Below, piece after piece: positions 1 to 8,267 of a DNA stretch of 50,753 bases (within the stretch, counting starts at the first letter, position 1; every line of letters begins with the position of its first letter). The notes below the pieces were generated by a model, which was not told the origin of the DNA, searched no databases, and saw only the letters and a program-made list of their open reading frames with translations. A program made the translations under genes and the position numbers. This DNA comes from Haloarcula pellucida (lineage in GTDB: Archaea; Halobacteriota; Halobacteria; Halobacteriales; Haloarculaceae), in contig NZ_BMOU01000008.1 in the NCBI RefSeq assembly GCF_014647235.1, forward strand, positions 1 through 50,753, written 5' to 3'.

Positions 1-1923
1 ACTGGCTGGCCACGTGTAGGACCCGGCGGACGTTGCCTTGATCCGGACCTCGTTGCGCGTCTCGTTCGTGCTTCCGAGGCCCATGAGTGATGCGTTCGTC
101 GTCCACGAGAGACCAATCTCATCCTCTATGGTCGTGTCTGTCAAGAGCCCCGACGGCGCGGCAGGGCTGGTGTACTCATGCAAGATGTCTGAGACAACGA
201 TGCTGTCGAAAGCCGTGAACGAGTAATTGCCCTGGAACTCTTGGGCGACCTCGAGGCGGGCATCCGTCGAGAGATAGCTGTCGGGCACCGATATCGTGAC
301 GAACACCCAGCCCTGCTGATTGTACGCCCAGTCGTCGGTCTGCAGCGTCTGCCACGCACTCCCGTCGTACCACCGCACTCGGAGTGCGTCGACGGCGTCA
401 GCCTCCCACGACGCCGCCTGCCACCGCAGGCGCACGTGGACATCAGACTCACCCGAGAGGTCGCCCAGTTGCTTGCGGAGGTACCCGCCGTCGAACATCT
501 CGACGGCGTAGCTGCCCTCCGCCGGCGACGTATCGGCAAACCGGCTATCCAGCGCCTGAACAACGCCAGAGGTTTCGCCGGCCCCGTCGGGGAGGTTCGT
601 AGAGTCCCACGCCGATGCGTCGCCGCTCTCGAATCCGTCCTCGAAGTAGACGTTGCCTTCGTTACCGTAGTCGGCGATGACGTACTCGCTGCCGCGCGAC
701 GAGTCGTTGTAGTGCCTGACCCTAAACTGGTAGCGGGCATCGTCCTGCAGGGCGACGCCACCGTCGTAGGTTGTCCCGACGTTGTAGGTGGCAGTGACAC
801 TGCTGCCTTTCGCGTCGGTGCCTGATGCGTTCGCATCGGCGGCGGTGAACGCGTCGAAGAACGTCCACGAGCCGTATCCCGAGCCCGTGTCCTCGCGGTA
901 GTAGACGTCGAAGTACTGGCCGTCGTCGCCGACAAGATCAGTCCGCCATGTTACCGTCAACTCCACCGTCGACGCATCGGGGCGGTTGACCGACGGCGTC
1001 GCAGGCGGGACTGGCGTCGTGTAGACCGTGTCGCTCGTCACCCAGCTGCTGGTGCCGGTCGTGTTGACCGCCCGGACCCGGAACTGGAAGCTGCTGTCAA
1101 TGCCGATTACGCTGCCGTAGGCGGCATCAGCGGACGGTCCGTAGGAGTAGGTGCCGGCGCTGCCGGGCGACGAGGGGCCGCCGGCCGGCGACACCCACGA
1201 CCCGCCGTCGCGCGAGAGTTCGACATCGTAGCTGTTGATCGGCCCGTCACTCGTGTCGGCATCGAAGCTGAGATCGACCTGATCGTCAGCGACATAGGTC
1301 GCGTCGACGTTGTTCGGAGACGCGGGCGGGTCCGGTATCCGGTACTCGACGTTGTCGATGTACCCGGCCCAGCGCTGCGACCGCTCCTCGTAGACGTGCC
1401 AGCCCGCCTCCTGCAACCCGACGCTGGTCGCCGGTGCCGACGCCGCCGTGAACGTGATCGTCTCGCCGTTGAAGGTGATGTCGTAGGACCCACCGCCCGT
1501 GTGGATGATCGTAACGTCGGTGTAGAGCGTGTCGAAGGACCACGAGCCTGTAAATTCTACGCGGTCCGCAGTGTTGTTGTCGACAGCCCCCGTGTCCACG
1601 GCGGCAATGTTGTTACCTTCGAACTGGATGTGCAGCAGCGCGTTGCCGTTCTCATCGAGGACTTCGAAACCGGGCCCGTACCGGCTGTCCGAGTCGTTGC
1701 CGTTCCCATCGGTAATCTCGACATCGAACCGCCAGCCGGTGATCTTCTGGGACGTATCTTCGAGGCCGGTTCGGGCCTTCCCCTGTGTATCTGCGCCGTC
1801 GAGGACCCAGTCACCAGTACCGTTCGTGTCGTCGTTGATCAGCTGGATAGCGCCGCTCTGGACCCAGTCGCCCCAGTCACTGTCACTGCTCTCCCAGTCG
1901 CTCCGGAGTTGCCACTGCGCCAT
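1..1923 (-). CDS. Tail fibre or tail-tip protein with fibronectin type III repeats (3' end outside window)
   Basis: The frame is open from the ATG at 1923 to base 1 (641 codons) with no stop. Residues 1-165 look like a lectin- or laminin-type beta-sandwich (WRFDVEI, GSYDITFNGETITF). Two or more fibronectin III-like modules follow, each with a PxxPxxV opening and an FRVR or YDVEL strand. A further beta domain near residues 430-570 looks like a carbohydrate-binding module. FN3 repeats are common in tail fibres and tail tips. The start overlaps the stop of the upstream tail gene (TAATG). The frame continues in phase into the open frame at 50753-49926 if the molecule is circular, giving about 916 residues. 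A host-recognition or tail-tip role is inferred. Confidence 0.75.
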   Translation of the reverse strand, partial: MAQWQLRSDWESSDSDWGDWVQSGAIQLINDDTNGTGDWVLDGADTQGKARTGLEDTSQKITGWRFDVEITDGNGNDSDSRYGPGFEVLDENGNALLHIQFEGNNIAAVDTGAVDNNTADRVEFTGSWSFDTLYTDVTIIHTGGGSYDITFNGETITFTAASAPATSVGLQEAGWHVYEERSQRWAGYIDNVEYRIPDPPASPNNVDATYVADDQVDLSFDADTSDGPINSYDVELSRDGGSWVSPAGGPSSPGSAGTYSYGPSADAAYGSVIGIDSSFQFRVRAVNTTGTSSWVTSDTVYTTPVPPATPSVNRPDASTVELTVTWRTDLVGDDGQYFDVYYREDTGSGYGSWTFFDAFTAADANASGTDAKGSSVTATYNVGTTYDGGVALQDDARYQFRVRHYNDSSRGSEYVIADYGNEGNVYFEDGFESGDASAWDSTNLPDGAGETSGVVQALDSRFADTSPAEGSYAVEMFDGGYLRKQLGDLSGESDVHVRLRWQAASWEADAVDALRVRWYDGSAWQTLQTDDWAYNQQGWVFVTISVPDSYLSTDARLEVAQEFQGNYSFTAFDSIVVSDILHEYTSPAAPSGLLTDTTIEDEIGLSWTTNASLMGLGSTNETRNEVRIKATSAGSYTWPAS

Positions 1924-3041
1924 TACTGCACGACCTCCCGAGCGACGAGGCCCTGATCAGCGCCGGGGTCGTAGATCTGCCCGCTCGCCGCCGGATCGAG
2001 CAGGTCTACCAGTCCCGCCGGCGTCCCACCCTCGCCGTCGATCTCCATCCACAGCGGGTCTGTCCAGCCCCGTTTGATCGAGACATCCAGCGGGTACTCG
2101 CTGGAGCCGTCGCTGAAGACCACACGAGCGTCGGCGCGGGCCATCCCGATGTGGCGGACGTCGAGATCGGTGACACTCCACGACGACGTCCCGAGCGACT
2201 GCGTGGTCCACGTGCTGTTGGCGTCGTCCCAGCGCTCGACCGACAGCGCCGGCGACTGGTCGACGCGCAGGCGGACCAGTCCGTTCGAGATGACGCGCTC
2301 GCCGGCGTACTCGTGGGCCGTCGAGAACACTTTCTGCCACTGCAGGACATCGTCGCTGTCCGTCCTGGAGCCGACGCCGCGCTCGTCCCAGACGCGGACG
2401 TCGACGGGGCCCTCGTCAGCGTAGGGGATGTCGTACACGAGTGTGGCGTCGGCGTACGGCGCGTTCTGCAGGTCGTAGATCTCGACGTCGCCCAGCTCAG
2501 CGCTGCGGGTCGTGACCAGCGACGGGTCCGACGTCGACTCGGTCTCGCGGTCCAGCCACTGCACCTGTGTGGCTGTGGCTGGGGCGGCGACTTCCGCGGT
2601 CGTGGCGTTCCCGAACGGGTGGTCCTCTTGGGATTTGATCAAGCGGACGGCGCGGCGCTTATTCGCACGAGTACCGGCTTCGACCAGCACGCCGTCGAAG
2701 ACCTGCAGTTTGTTCGTACGGGGGTCGTTCCGATTTGCGGACGCCGACTGGACGGTGTAGTAGCCATCAGACGGCGTCGACTCGGAGACCGCAGCGAAAG
2801 GGACATCCTCAATCGTCGAACTGCTCGCGAGCTCCTTGAGCTCGGAGACGATTTTCTCGGCGTACTGCCCGCGGTACTCGAACCGGATGTCCTTCTCCCC
2901 TGGTTTCGTCGCGATAGGCTGGACCGAGCCGCTGTCCGAGTTGAGCAGCCCCTGTACAGCAGTCTTCTGCTGGCCCCGCCGCTTGGCGTTGGTTTGCACA
3001 CTGGTCGGGACGCTGATGACGTAGAGCTCTCTGTCGGTCAT
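1923..3041 (-). CDS. Tail protein, distal-tail or baseplate-like
   Basis: A 372-residue protein. I chose the ATG at 3041 because it overlaps the upstream stop by 4 bp (ATGA); an in-frame extension to 3119 would overlap the neighbour more deeply. The N-terminus (ELYVISVPTSVQTNAKR) is followed by a mixed alpha/beta part and then beta-rich sequence with many short strands. Its position between the tape measure cluster and the FN3 fibre is where Dit/Tal-type tail-tip proteins usually lie. I see no catalytic motif. Assignment to the distal tail rests mainly on gene order. Confidence 0.55.
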   Translation of the reverse strand: MTDRELYVISVPTSVQTNAKRRGQQKTAVQGLLNSDSGSVQPIATKPGEKDIRFEYRGQYAEKIVSELKELASSSTIEDVPFAAVSESTPSDGYYTVQSASANRNDPRTNKLQVFDGVLVEAGTRANKRRAVRLIKSQEDHPFGNATTAEVAAPATATQVQWLDRETESTSDPSLVTTRSAELGDVEIYDLQNAPYADATLVYDIPYADEGPVDVRVWDERGVGSRTDSDDVLQWQKVFSTAHEYAGERVISNGLVRLRVDQSPALSVERWDDANSTWTTQSLGTSSWSVTDLDVRHIGMARADARVVFSDGSSEYPLDVSIKRGWTDPLWMEIDGEGGTPAGLVDLLDPAASGQIYDPGADQGLVAREVVQ

Positions 3042-3622
3042 GATATCGTCTGAGAAGCGCCGTCGATGGTTTTCTCGAGTGACTGTAGCGACACCAGCGT
3101 AATGTTCCCGCTCCACCACGACCCGTCTTCGGCGGATCGGGTTCCCTGTGGGCCTTCGACAGCGACGTCAAGTTCGTCGTACAGCCCGTTGGCGTGATGC
3201 TCGCCGCAGCGGAGTGTCGCGGGGCTTCGGGAGTCGATCTCGGCGATGGCGAGATACTCCATCAGCACCTCGAGCTGTGTCATCGGCGCCGCGCCGGTCG
3301 CATCAGTCTGCGTCGGTGTTCCGCTGTTGCCAGTGTCTCCCCACTGGTCGTCAGAGCCCTCCCATTGATCGAACTCGATCTCGTAGATGCGAGCGCCGCC
3401 GCCGAGGTCGAGATAGAACCCTTGTCGTTTGGCCTGTCCCGACCCTCCCGCACTTGAGGCGACAGAGTTTACTGTCGAGCCGCGGCCGCCGATGAGGTAG
3501 CCCGTGCGGATGCTGGGGGTGATTTTGAGGTTCCCCGACATGTGGAACTCGCCAGTCTCGGCTGTGCCGTCCCCGTCGACGTCGGCCTCGACTATGAGGA
3601 CAGCTTTGTTGAGGACAGTCAT
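3038..3622 (-). CDS. Tail-associated structural protein
   Basis: A 194-residue protein starting at ATG 3622, overlapping the tape measure stop by 4 bp and the next gene by 4 bp, so translation is probably coupled. It has beta-rich segments (KAVLIVEADVDGDG; GFYLDLGGGARIYEIEFDQW) and a Gly/Ser/Thr-rich middle. Proteins at this site, directly after the tape measure, often form the tail tip or a LysM-like hub. I recognise no family here, so the structural role is inferred from operon position. Confidence 0.5.
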   Translation of the reverse strand: MTVLNKAVLIVEADVDGDGTAETGEFHMSGNLKITPSIRTGYLIGGRGSTVNSVASSAGGSGQAKRQGFYLDLGGGARIYEIEFDQWEGSDDQWGDTGNSGTPTQTDATGAAPMTQLEVLMEYLAIAEIDSRSPATLRCGEHHANGLYDELDVAVEGPQGTRSAEDGSWWSGNITLVSLQSLEKTIDGASQTIS

Positions 3623-4713
3623 ACACCACCCAGGCCGTCAGTGACCTCTTGCTTGAGTTGCTTGACCGCGTCGTCGACGACGTCGTCACGGAAGTCGTCG
3701 AACGCGTTCCGAAGTTGACGCTCCAGTTGGCCGGTTCCAATATCGAACGTCGGTGCCGGAAGGTCGACGTTGAAGTTGAGGCCGATGTTACTGAGCGCCT
3801 CCAGCCACGGTGGCTTCTGGATGGAGATGTTCTGGTCGAGTTGGGACAACCACGACGGCTGCTGTAGCGTTCCCAGATTTTGCAGCCACGTGGGCTCCTG
3901 CAGCGTCCCGAGGTTCTGCAGCCACGTGGGTTTCTGGAGATTGATGTTCGAGAGCCACTGTGGCTTCTTGATCTGGATGTCCCTCACCTCGGACGGGAGA
4001 TTCTTGACGCCCTTGGCGCCCCGATCGAACTCGTTGACGAACGACTGCGGCGCTGCGGAACGCAGCTTTGACCCTGCTGCACGGACACCCGTCTCGAGTA
4101 GTCCCGATGGGTCGTACAGATTCTTTGCGCCAGTCGCGAGCGCTCCGAGCGGGTCCTGCATCGCGTTTCGAGCGCCACTCAGCCCCTCGAATTTCTTCCG
4201 TCCCTGCAGCGTCTGTCGGCCAGCACGTCCGAACATGCCCTGGCCAAGGGCGTGTCGGGCACCACCGATGCCGGCACCGACGAGAGAGACTGCCCCGCCA
4301 GCGAGTGCCGCTGTTCCGCCGAGGAGGCCTGCGCCGCCAGTCCCGACAACTGTTGTACCACCACTATCGCCACCACTCACGCCGATCTTCTCGAGTTCGT
4401 CGTGGATGTCGTTGAGCTTCTCGAGTTGTGCCAGCTCGACGTTCCCGGCTCCAGAGATCGCATCGCCGGCTCCGCCTGCTCCACCACCGCCGCCACCAGC
4501 ACCTGTCCCGCGGACGGCGTCGACGGCCGTGCCGATCAGGCCGCCGCCGGGGATGGCCCGCTCCAGCTGCCGCTGGATCTTGCGCGTGTCGATGCTGGGC
4601 GTCAACTGCGCAGCCTTCCCTAGCCGACTCTCCATCTGCTGAGCTTCCTGTTCGAGCTGGCGGTCGTCGACTTCGGGACGGATGACGCCGGCGAGTTCGG
4701 CTCTACGCGGCAT
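3619..4713 (-). CDS. Tape measure protein
   Basis: A 364-residue protein starting at ATG 4713 (TGATG overlap with the frameshifted chaperone; a GTG lies one codon earlier). It has an N-terminal helical part, a Gly/Ala-rich hydrophobic middle (about residues 68-170), and then five short repeats with a P-x-W-L core at about residues 250, 261, 273, 285 and 300, followed by a helical C-terminus. It directly follows the tail assembly chaperone pair, the standard place for the tape measure. At roughly 0.15 nm per residue it would predict a tail of about 50-60 nm, which is short. Tail-length control is the known family role; the identification rests on position and composition. Confidence 0.7.
   Translation of the reverse strand: MPRRAELAGVIRPEVDDRQLEQEAQQMESRLGKAAQLTPSIDTRKIQRQLERAIPGGGLIGTAVDAVRGTGAGGGGGGAGGAGDAISGAGNVELAQLEKLNDIHDELEKIGVSGGDSGGTTVVGTGGAGLLGGTAALAGGAVSLVGAGIGGARHALGQGMFGRAGRQTLQGRKKFEGLSGARNAMQDPLGALATGAKNLYDPSGLLETGVRAAGSKLRSAAPQSFVNEFDRGAKGVKNLPSEVRDIQIKKPQWLSNINLQKPTWLQNLGTLQEPTWLQNLGTLQQPSWLSQLDQNISIQKPPWLEALSNIGLNFNVDLPAPTFDIGTGQLERQLRNAFDDFRDDVVDDAVKQLKQEVTDGLGGV
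3868..3940 (-). repeat. Near-identical 36-bp tandem coding repeat in the tape measure gene
   Basis: Two almost identical 36-bp units on the plus strand (GCAGCCACGTGGG plus a following CTG or TTTCTG context) encode successive PTWLQNL units. Three diverged units flank them. The near-identity suggests recent expansion, which could alter tail length. Confidence 0.6.
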
Positions 4714-5413
4714 CACTGCCCCTCCTGTTGGTGTGTTTCATAGGCCTGTTTGAGTAGTGCGAGGAGGTCCTCGACGTAGTAGTCGTCAAGCGTGAGCCCC
4801 TGCCTCGCGAGGGTCGTCACGATCACTTGGCGATACTCTGGGTCGGCGATGTATCTCAAAAATCTTCGAGCTCGAGCTTGCCGTAGCGGTTGAAGTTCTT
4901 GACCTTCTGGTGGAGGTGGTTGAACGTCGGCGGCTCGAAGGCCGTCGTCTGCAGCTCGCCTTTGGCGTCGGTCGGCGTCGACGGCGGGACCTGCTGGACA
5001 CAGACCTGGACGAGTCGGTGCTTGCTCGACTCGATGTTCGCGCGAGCGTCCTGATCGGACTGCAGCGAGTCCGTCGCGACGAGGTCGTTGGCGCGGGCAA
5101 TCTCGCCGGCGCGTGCCTTCTGGATGACGAACTCCGACCCGCCGAACCGCTCGATGTCCGACCGGACGAGTTCGGCACTGTGCTCGACCTCCAGTACCGG
5201 CCGCTGCATGCCTCGGTACTCTTCGGGCGGCCACTGGACGTCCTCGTCCTCTTTCGCTTCTTCGCGCAGTTCGCGGAGGTCCTCGGCCTCGGCTTCGAGG
5301 CTCTCGGCGAGGTCCTCGAGGTCGACCGTCGCCGTGTCGCCGCCGGTTGCGACGTCTTTCAGTTCGGTTTCGGAGTTGGTACTACTCTCGGTGGTGGTTG
5401 TGTTGTCAGTCAT
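4713..5413 (-). CDS. Tail assembly chaperone, long form (gpGT-like, made by -1 frameshift)
   Basis: This is the predicted fusion made when ribosomes slip back one base at the TTTTT run at 4862-4858, just before the zero-frame TGA. The first 185 residues come from the short form. The extra 48 residues start LRYIADPEYRQ and end HQQEGQ. The tail of the -1 frame has normal haloarchaeal composition only after the shift point; upstream of it this frame reads as an Arg-rich shadow. In tailed phages the equivalent pair (lambda G and G-T) chaperones the tape measure, which is the next gene here. Confidence 0.7.
4856..4864 (-). other. Candidate -1 programmed frameshift site
   Basis: On the minus strand the sequence GAT TTT TGA contains five T's (plus-strand A's at 4858-4862). 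A P-site tRNA-Phe on TTT can re-pair with TTT one base upstream, and the following TGA would cause a pause. After slipping, the reading continues TTG AGA TAC ATC. The first codon of the heptamer (GAT) re-pairs poorly, so efficiency may be low, as expected for a minor long form. Confidence 0.65.
4856..5413 (-). CDS. Tail assembly chaperone, short form (gpG-like)
   Basis: A 185-residue acidic protein starting at ATG 5413. It has a Thr/Ser/Glu-rich N-terminus, a strongly predicted helix at about residues 30-60 (EDLAESLEAEAEDLRELREE), and a C-terminus ending KLELEDF. It lies between the tail tube and tape measure genes, as the gpG-type chaperones do. The last codons and stop (GAT TTT TGA) form a slip site that would extend it into the overlapping frame. 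It is expected to act during tail assembly and to be absent from the mature virion. Confidence 0.7.
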   Translation of the reverse strand: MTDNTTTTESSTNSETELKDVATGGDTATVDLEDLAESLEAEAEDLRELREEAKEDEDVQWPPEEYRGMQRPVLEVEHSAELVRSDIERFGGSEFVIQKARAGEIARANDLVATDSLQSDQDARANIESSKHRLVQVCVQQVPPSTPTDAKGELQTTAFEPPTFNHLHQKVKNFNRYGKLELEDF

Positions 5414-5425
5414 GATGATCGTCCG

Positions 5426-6415
5426 TCAGGGCGGCGTCGCGGTCTCGTTGGTGACGTTGACGGTGACGTTGGTGGTCGGGCGAGACAGGTTTTCGGTGAT
5501 AGCCTCGGTCGGTTGGCCGATGCCGTCCTCACCGTAGCTCTCGGGGTACGTGCCAGACAACGAGTAGACGTGCTGGTTGATACCCGAGCCCGCTGCCTTG
5601 CCGTTGTCGAGCGACAGTTCGGCCGAGACGCTGTTCTCGATGTCTTCCTGCACGACCGTCGCCGACGCCCCGCCGTAGACGTCCTGTAGGGCCGCGGCGT
5701 CGGTCTTCAGTTTCGAGTAGTCGAGGGTTGGTGAGAACAGGCCGACGAGGTACTCCGTCGCGAAGCGCGAGCCGAACGTCTGGATGGCTCGTGAGGCCTC
5801 CCACGACAGGTCCAGCGTCGCATTTTGGACGAGTGCCTCAGCCGTGCCGTCGCGCTTCAACGTGGCGTCGGCGTAGTTGAGGACCTCCTCGTCGATCGTG
5901 TCCTGACTGGTGAGTGAGACGCCAGTCGACGTATCCTCGATGGCGTAGAAGCCCTCCATCGTGACGCGGCTGCCGCCATCATCGTCGACGGACGGTTCGA
6001 TGCGAGCGGAGCCCGTAACGCAGCCTTTCAGCGCGCGCTCGGCAGTCGTCGACGTCTCGTACCCTTCCAGAATCTGGAAGGAGTCGGGATCGCCCGAGCT
6101 AAGCGAGTAGGCGTGGGTGTGCGAGCCGTCGCCGTTGTCTGTCGTGTTGGGCGTCCCGAAGATGGAGCGGAGCCACCACGGCGTCGTGAGGTCCCACGAC
6201 AGCGACCACGCACCCTCGAACGCGCCAGCTTTCATCGCCGCGGCGACGTCCTTCGAGAAGTTCGTGATGCGGGTGATGTTGTTGACAGCCTCCGCTGTGT
6301 CGAGTGTCCCGCCGGCGCCGGGCACGAACGGCGAGGGATTGGACTCAGCGCTGCGGAAGTCGCTCTCCCACTGGATGTTGACGCGCGTCCCGGCACCGGT
6401 GAGCACGCCACCCAT
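5426..6415 (-). CDS. Major tail (tube) protein
   Basis: A 329-residue protein starting at ATG 6415, one base overlapping the upstream stop. It is beta-rich and Ser/Thr/Gly-rich, with strands such as TRVNIQWESDF, GAWSLSWDL, SRVTMEGFYAI and NATLDLSWEAS typical of tail tube subunits. It lies directly before the frameshifted chaperones, the conserved siphovirus order. The protein polymerises into the tail tube. No separate sheath gene is present nearby, which argues against a contractile tail. Confidence 0.75.
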   Translation of the reverse strand: MGGVLTGAGTRVNIQWESDFRSAESNPSPFVPGAGGTLDTAEAVNNITRITNFSKDVAAAMKAGAFEGAWSLSWDLTTPWWLRSIFGTPNTTDNGDGSHTHAYSLSSGDPDSFQILEGYETSTTAERALKGCVTGSARIEPSVDDDGGSRVTMEGFYAIEDTSTGVSLTSQDTIDEEVLNYADATLKRDGTAEALVQNATLDLSWEASRAIQTFGSRFATEYLVGLFSPTLDYSKLKTDAAALQDVYGGASATVVQEDIENSVSAELSLDNGKAAGSGINQHVYSLSGTYPESYGEDGIGQPTEAITENLSRPTTNVTVNVTNETATPP

Positions 6416-6840
6416 CAGCTGTCACCTCCCTCATCTTGTCCCCAGACGTCGAGGACTACGATGCCGTGGCTTTCGACCTCGATATCGAGCGAGCGAACGC
6501 TCGTCTCGGCGTCGTCGGGCATCTCGTCGGGATGGTGTTCGCACAGCGCGTCGTGTGCGGCTTCGAGCACTGCGTCGCGGTTCTTGACGGTGTGGAGCGC
6601 TTCGAGGCCGTCGTGGCGGCTGCCGGTCACCATCTGGATGAGTGAACATGGCCCTTGTTCCTTGAGCGCCTCGCCGACGGCGTCGGCGATAGCCGATGCG
6701 ACGGGGCCGTGCCAGCTGACTTCGACTTTCCGTACTTGGCCTTCGTCGACGGTGCGGATCGTGCCGCCGCACATGCAGTCCTCGTCGCCTTCGACTTCGT
6801 GTTGAGCACCGCAGTCGGTACAGTGGCCCATCTCCGCCAT
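6415..6840 (-). CDS. Small protein with N-terminal zinc ribbon
   Basis: A 141-residue protein starting at ATG 6840. The N-terminus carries CTDCG and CMCGG, a four-cysteine zinc-knuckle pattern. The middle (residues about 35-110) is helical (ASAIADAVGEALKEQ), and the C-terminus is a beta strand pair (DIEVESHGIVVLDVW) ending EGGDS, which contains the ribosome binding site of the next gene. It lies between the tail terminator region and the tube gene. The function is unknown; a minor tail or assembly role is only suggested by position. Confidence 0.6.
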   Translation of the reverse strand: MAEMGHCTDCGAQHEVEGDEDCMCGGTIRTVDEGQVRKVEVSWHGPVASAIADAVGEALKEQGPCSLIQMVTGSRHDGLEALHTVKNRDAVLEAAHDALCEHHPDEMPDDAETSVRSLDIEVESHGIVVLDVWGQDEGGDS

Positions 6841-7058
6841 CAGGCCTCACCTCCGTTGTCTGTCGATTCGTCTTCGTCGTGATCGTTGCGTAGCTTGCGA
6901 GTCATATGTGCCTTGTATCGGTCGAGCCAGTCGTCGACGGCCGCCAGATCCTGTGGTATCTCCAGCCCGGTCGCGTCCATCAGCGCCTCGCGATGGCGGC
7001 GCACCCACGCCGGGCGGTCGTTGTACTGCTGCCACGTCTCGGGGTCAGTTGGGTCCAT
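6840..7058 (-). CDS. Small protein of unknown function
   Basis: A 72-residue protein. I chose ATG 7058 (MDPTDPETWQQYN) because codons further upstream in this frame give Arg/Ser-rich shadow sequence. It has a tryptophan-rich N-terminus, a helix around DLAAVDDWLDRYKAHM and a basic stretch before an acidic tail. It overlaps the upstream gene by 14 bp. No family is recognised. Confidence 0.6.
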   Translation of the reverse strand: MDPTDPETWQQYNDRPAWVRRHREALMDATGLEIPQDLAAVDDWLDRYKAHMTRKLRNDHDEDESTDNGGEA

Positions 7059-7314
7059 AGTCACACTCCGTGCAGACCTCGCCGCCCAGACCGTCGACGA
7101 GCGCGTCGGCGCCGCAGTCAGGACAGTGGTCATCGTCTTCGGCTTCGTCATCGGCGTCGCCGGCGTCCTCGAGGGACTCGGCCGCCTCGCGGTACTGCTT
7201 CGCGAGGATCGCCCACTGGTCAGACTGCAGCTGGGCGACGGTCGCGGCGCCCTGCAGCCACGCGCGCTGCTGCTCGGGAGAGAGGTCATCAGAGGGTCCC
7301 GGTATCTCGGGCAT
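7045..7314 (-). CDS. Small protein with C-terminal zinc ribbon
   Basis: An 89-residue protein. An N-terminal helical half (SPEQQRAWLQGAATVAQLQ) is followed by an acidic linker and a C-terminal ribbon CPDCG...CTECDYG (four cysteines in two CxxC pairs). It lies in the tail-assembly segment between the terminator candidate and the tube. It may be a small assembly factor; no function can be assigned. Confidence 0.6.
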   Translation of the reverse strand: MPEIPGPSDDLSPEQQRAWLQGAATVAQLQSDQWAILAKQYREAAESLEDAGDADDEAEDDDHCPDCGADALVDGLGGEVCTECDYGPN

Positions 7315-7316
7315 GG

Positions 7317-7826
7317 TCAGACACTTGGGTCGATTTGGCTGGCGTGCTGGACGAACGCGATGTCGACGTCGGCGCGGTAGATCTTCTGGCCCTCCGCGCT
7401 GGACTCGTCCCTGATCGTGCTCGCCACGACCTGGTCGAACTCGGCGAAGCCCTTGCGGTGAGCGTCGAGAATCCGTTTCGTCTCGCCAGATAGACCGACG
7501 TATCGGTCCGGTGCACTCATCCCGGAGCGAGGGCCAAACATCCGTTCTCGGCCATCGACCAGTGTGCCGTTGATACGCCGCTCGGCGCTGCGAAGTTCGA
7601 CCGTGACGTCAGCCTCGACCTTTTCGTGAGTCCAGCCGAATCCACGTGGCGTGAACACGGTGTCGCCGCCGTCGACGATGCGTGCGTAGTCCCTAGTCTT
7701 GAGGTCGCTCTGGGACACGCTCTCCTCAAGGACGATCTTGGGCTTCGGGACGTCTGTCGACCGGCCGCTGATCGTTTCTTCCCAGTTCGTATCGATCAGC
7801 GCTTCCGCGGCCTGCAGGAACGTCAT
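7317..7826 (-). CDS. Tail completion or tail terminator-like protein
   Basis: A 169-residue protein starting at ATG 7826, with its start abutting the stop of the gp10-like gene. It has alternating strands and helices (EADVTVELRSAERR; KIYRADVDIAFVQHA). In HK97-like viruses the gene between the gp10-like connector and the tube protein is the tail terminator, which caps the tail and joins it to the head. That order is what supports the call; the sequence alone does not prove it. Confidence 0.5.
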   Translation of the reverse strand: MTFLQAAEALIDTNWEETISGRSTDVPKPKIVLEESVSQSDLKTRDYARIVDGGDTVFTPRGFGWTHEKVEADVTVELRSAERRINGTLVDGRERMFGPRSGMSAPDRYVGLSGETKRILDAHRKGFAEFDQVVASTIRDESSAEGQKIYRADVDIAFVQHASQIDPSV

Positions 7827-8267
7827 CTACTGTCCCTCCAGCCACTGTTCTGCGATTCTCATCCCCGACTTGACGTAGTCGATGCGTTCGATGCCGTCGA
7901 CGGTGGCCTCTGGCAGGAACACTGTCGGGAAGGAATCGTCGAACATCTCGCGGACCTCGGGCGGGGCGTCTGGCCATTCGAAGACGAGGACGTCGTCGCC
8001 CGGAACCGTGTGCGTCTGTGTCCCGACCTCGAAAAAGTAGGCTGCCGGATGTCGGTAGTCAAAAACCGCGCCGCCGAGTTGGTCGTCCCACTGCGGCGGT
8101 GTCCCGGACTGGACGACAGGGTACGTATCGTAGCCGTGCTTATCCCCTCCCTCAGTCAGTTCCTCCTGCGATGCCGAGAAGGCCCGGTTAGCGGCTTCGA
8201 GCGCCATGTCGCGGCCGACGCCCTCGAACTCGACGGCGAGCGTACCGCTGTCGATCTCGATCCCCAT
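7827..8267 (-). CDS. HK97 gp10-like head-tail joining protein
   Basis: A 146-residue protein starting at ATG 8267 (one-base overlap with the upstream TAA). The segment YFFEVGTQTHTVPGDD followed by LVFEWPDAPPEVR matches the typical 'E-x-G-T-x-x-H' and 'l-x-F' pattern of HK97 gp10-like proteins. Helix DMALEAANRAFSASQEEL comes before it. These proteins lie at the neck between head adaptor and tail terminator. An in-frame extension upstream to 8315 would intrude into the previous gene and is rejected. Confidence 0.7.
   Translation of the reverse strand: MGIEIDSGTLAVEFEGVGRDMALEAANRAFSASQEELTEGGDKHGYDTYPVVQSGTPPQWDDQLGGAVFDYRHPAAYFFEVGTQTHTVPGDDVLVFEWPDAPPEVREMFDDSFPTVFLPEATVDGIERIDYVKSGMRIAEQWLEGQ

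Noticed and set aside
4713-5234. The second chaperone frame as an independent gene
   Set aside because: Upstream of the T-run the frame reads as Arg/Pro-rich shadow of the short-form chaperone. Only the last 48 codons look genuine, which fits a frameshift extension.
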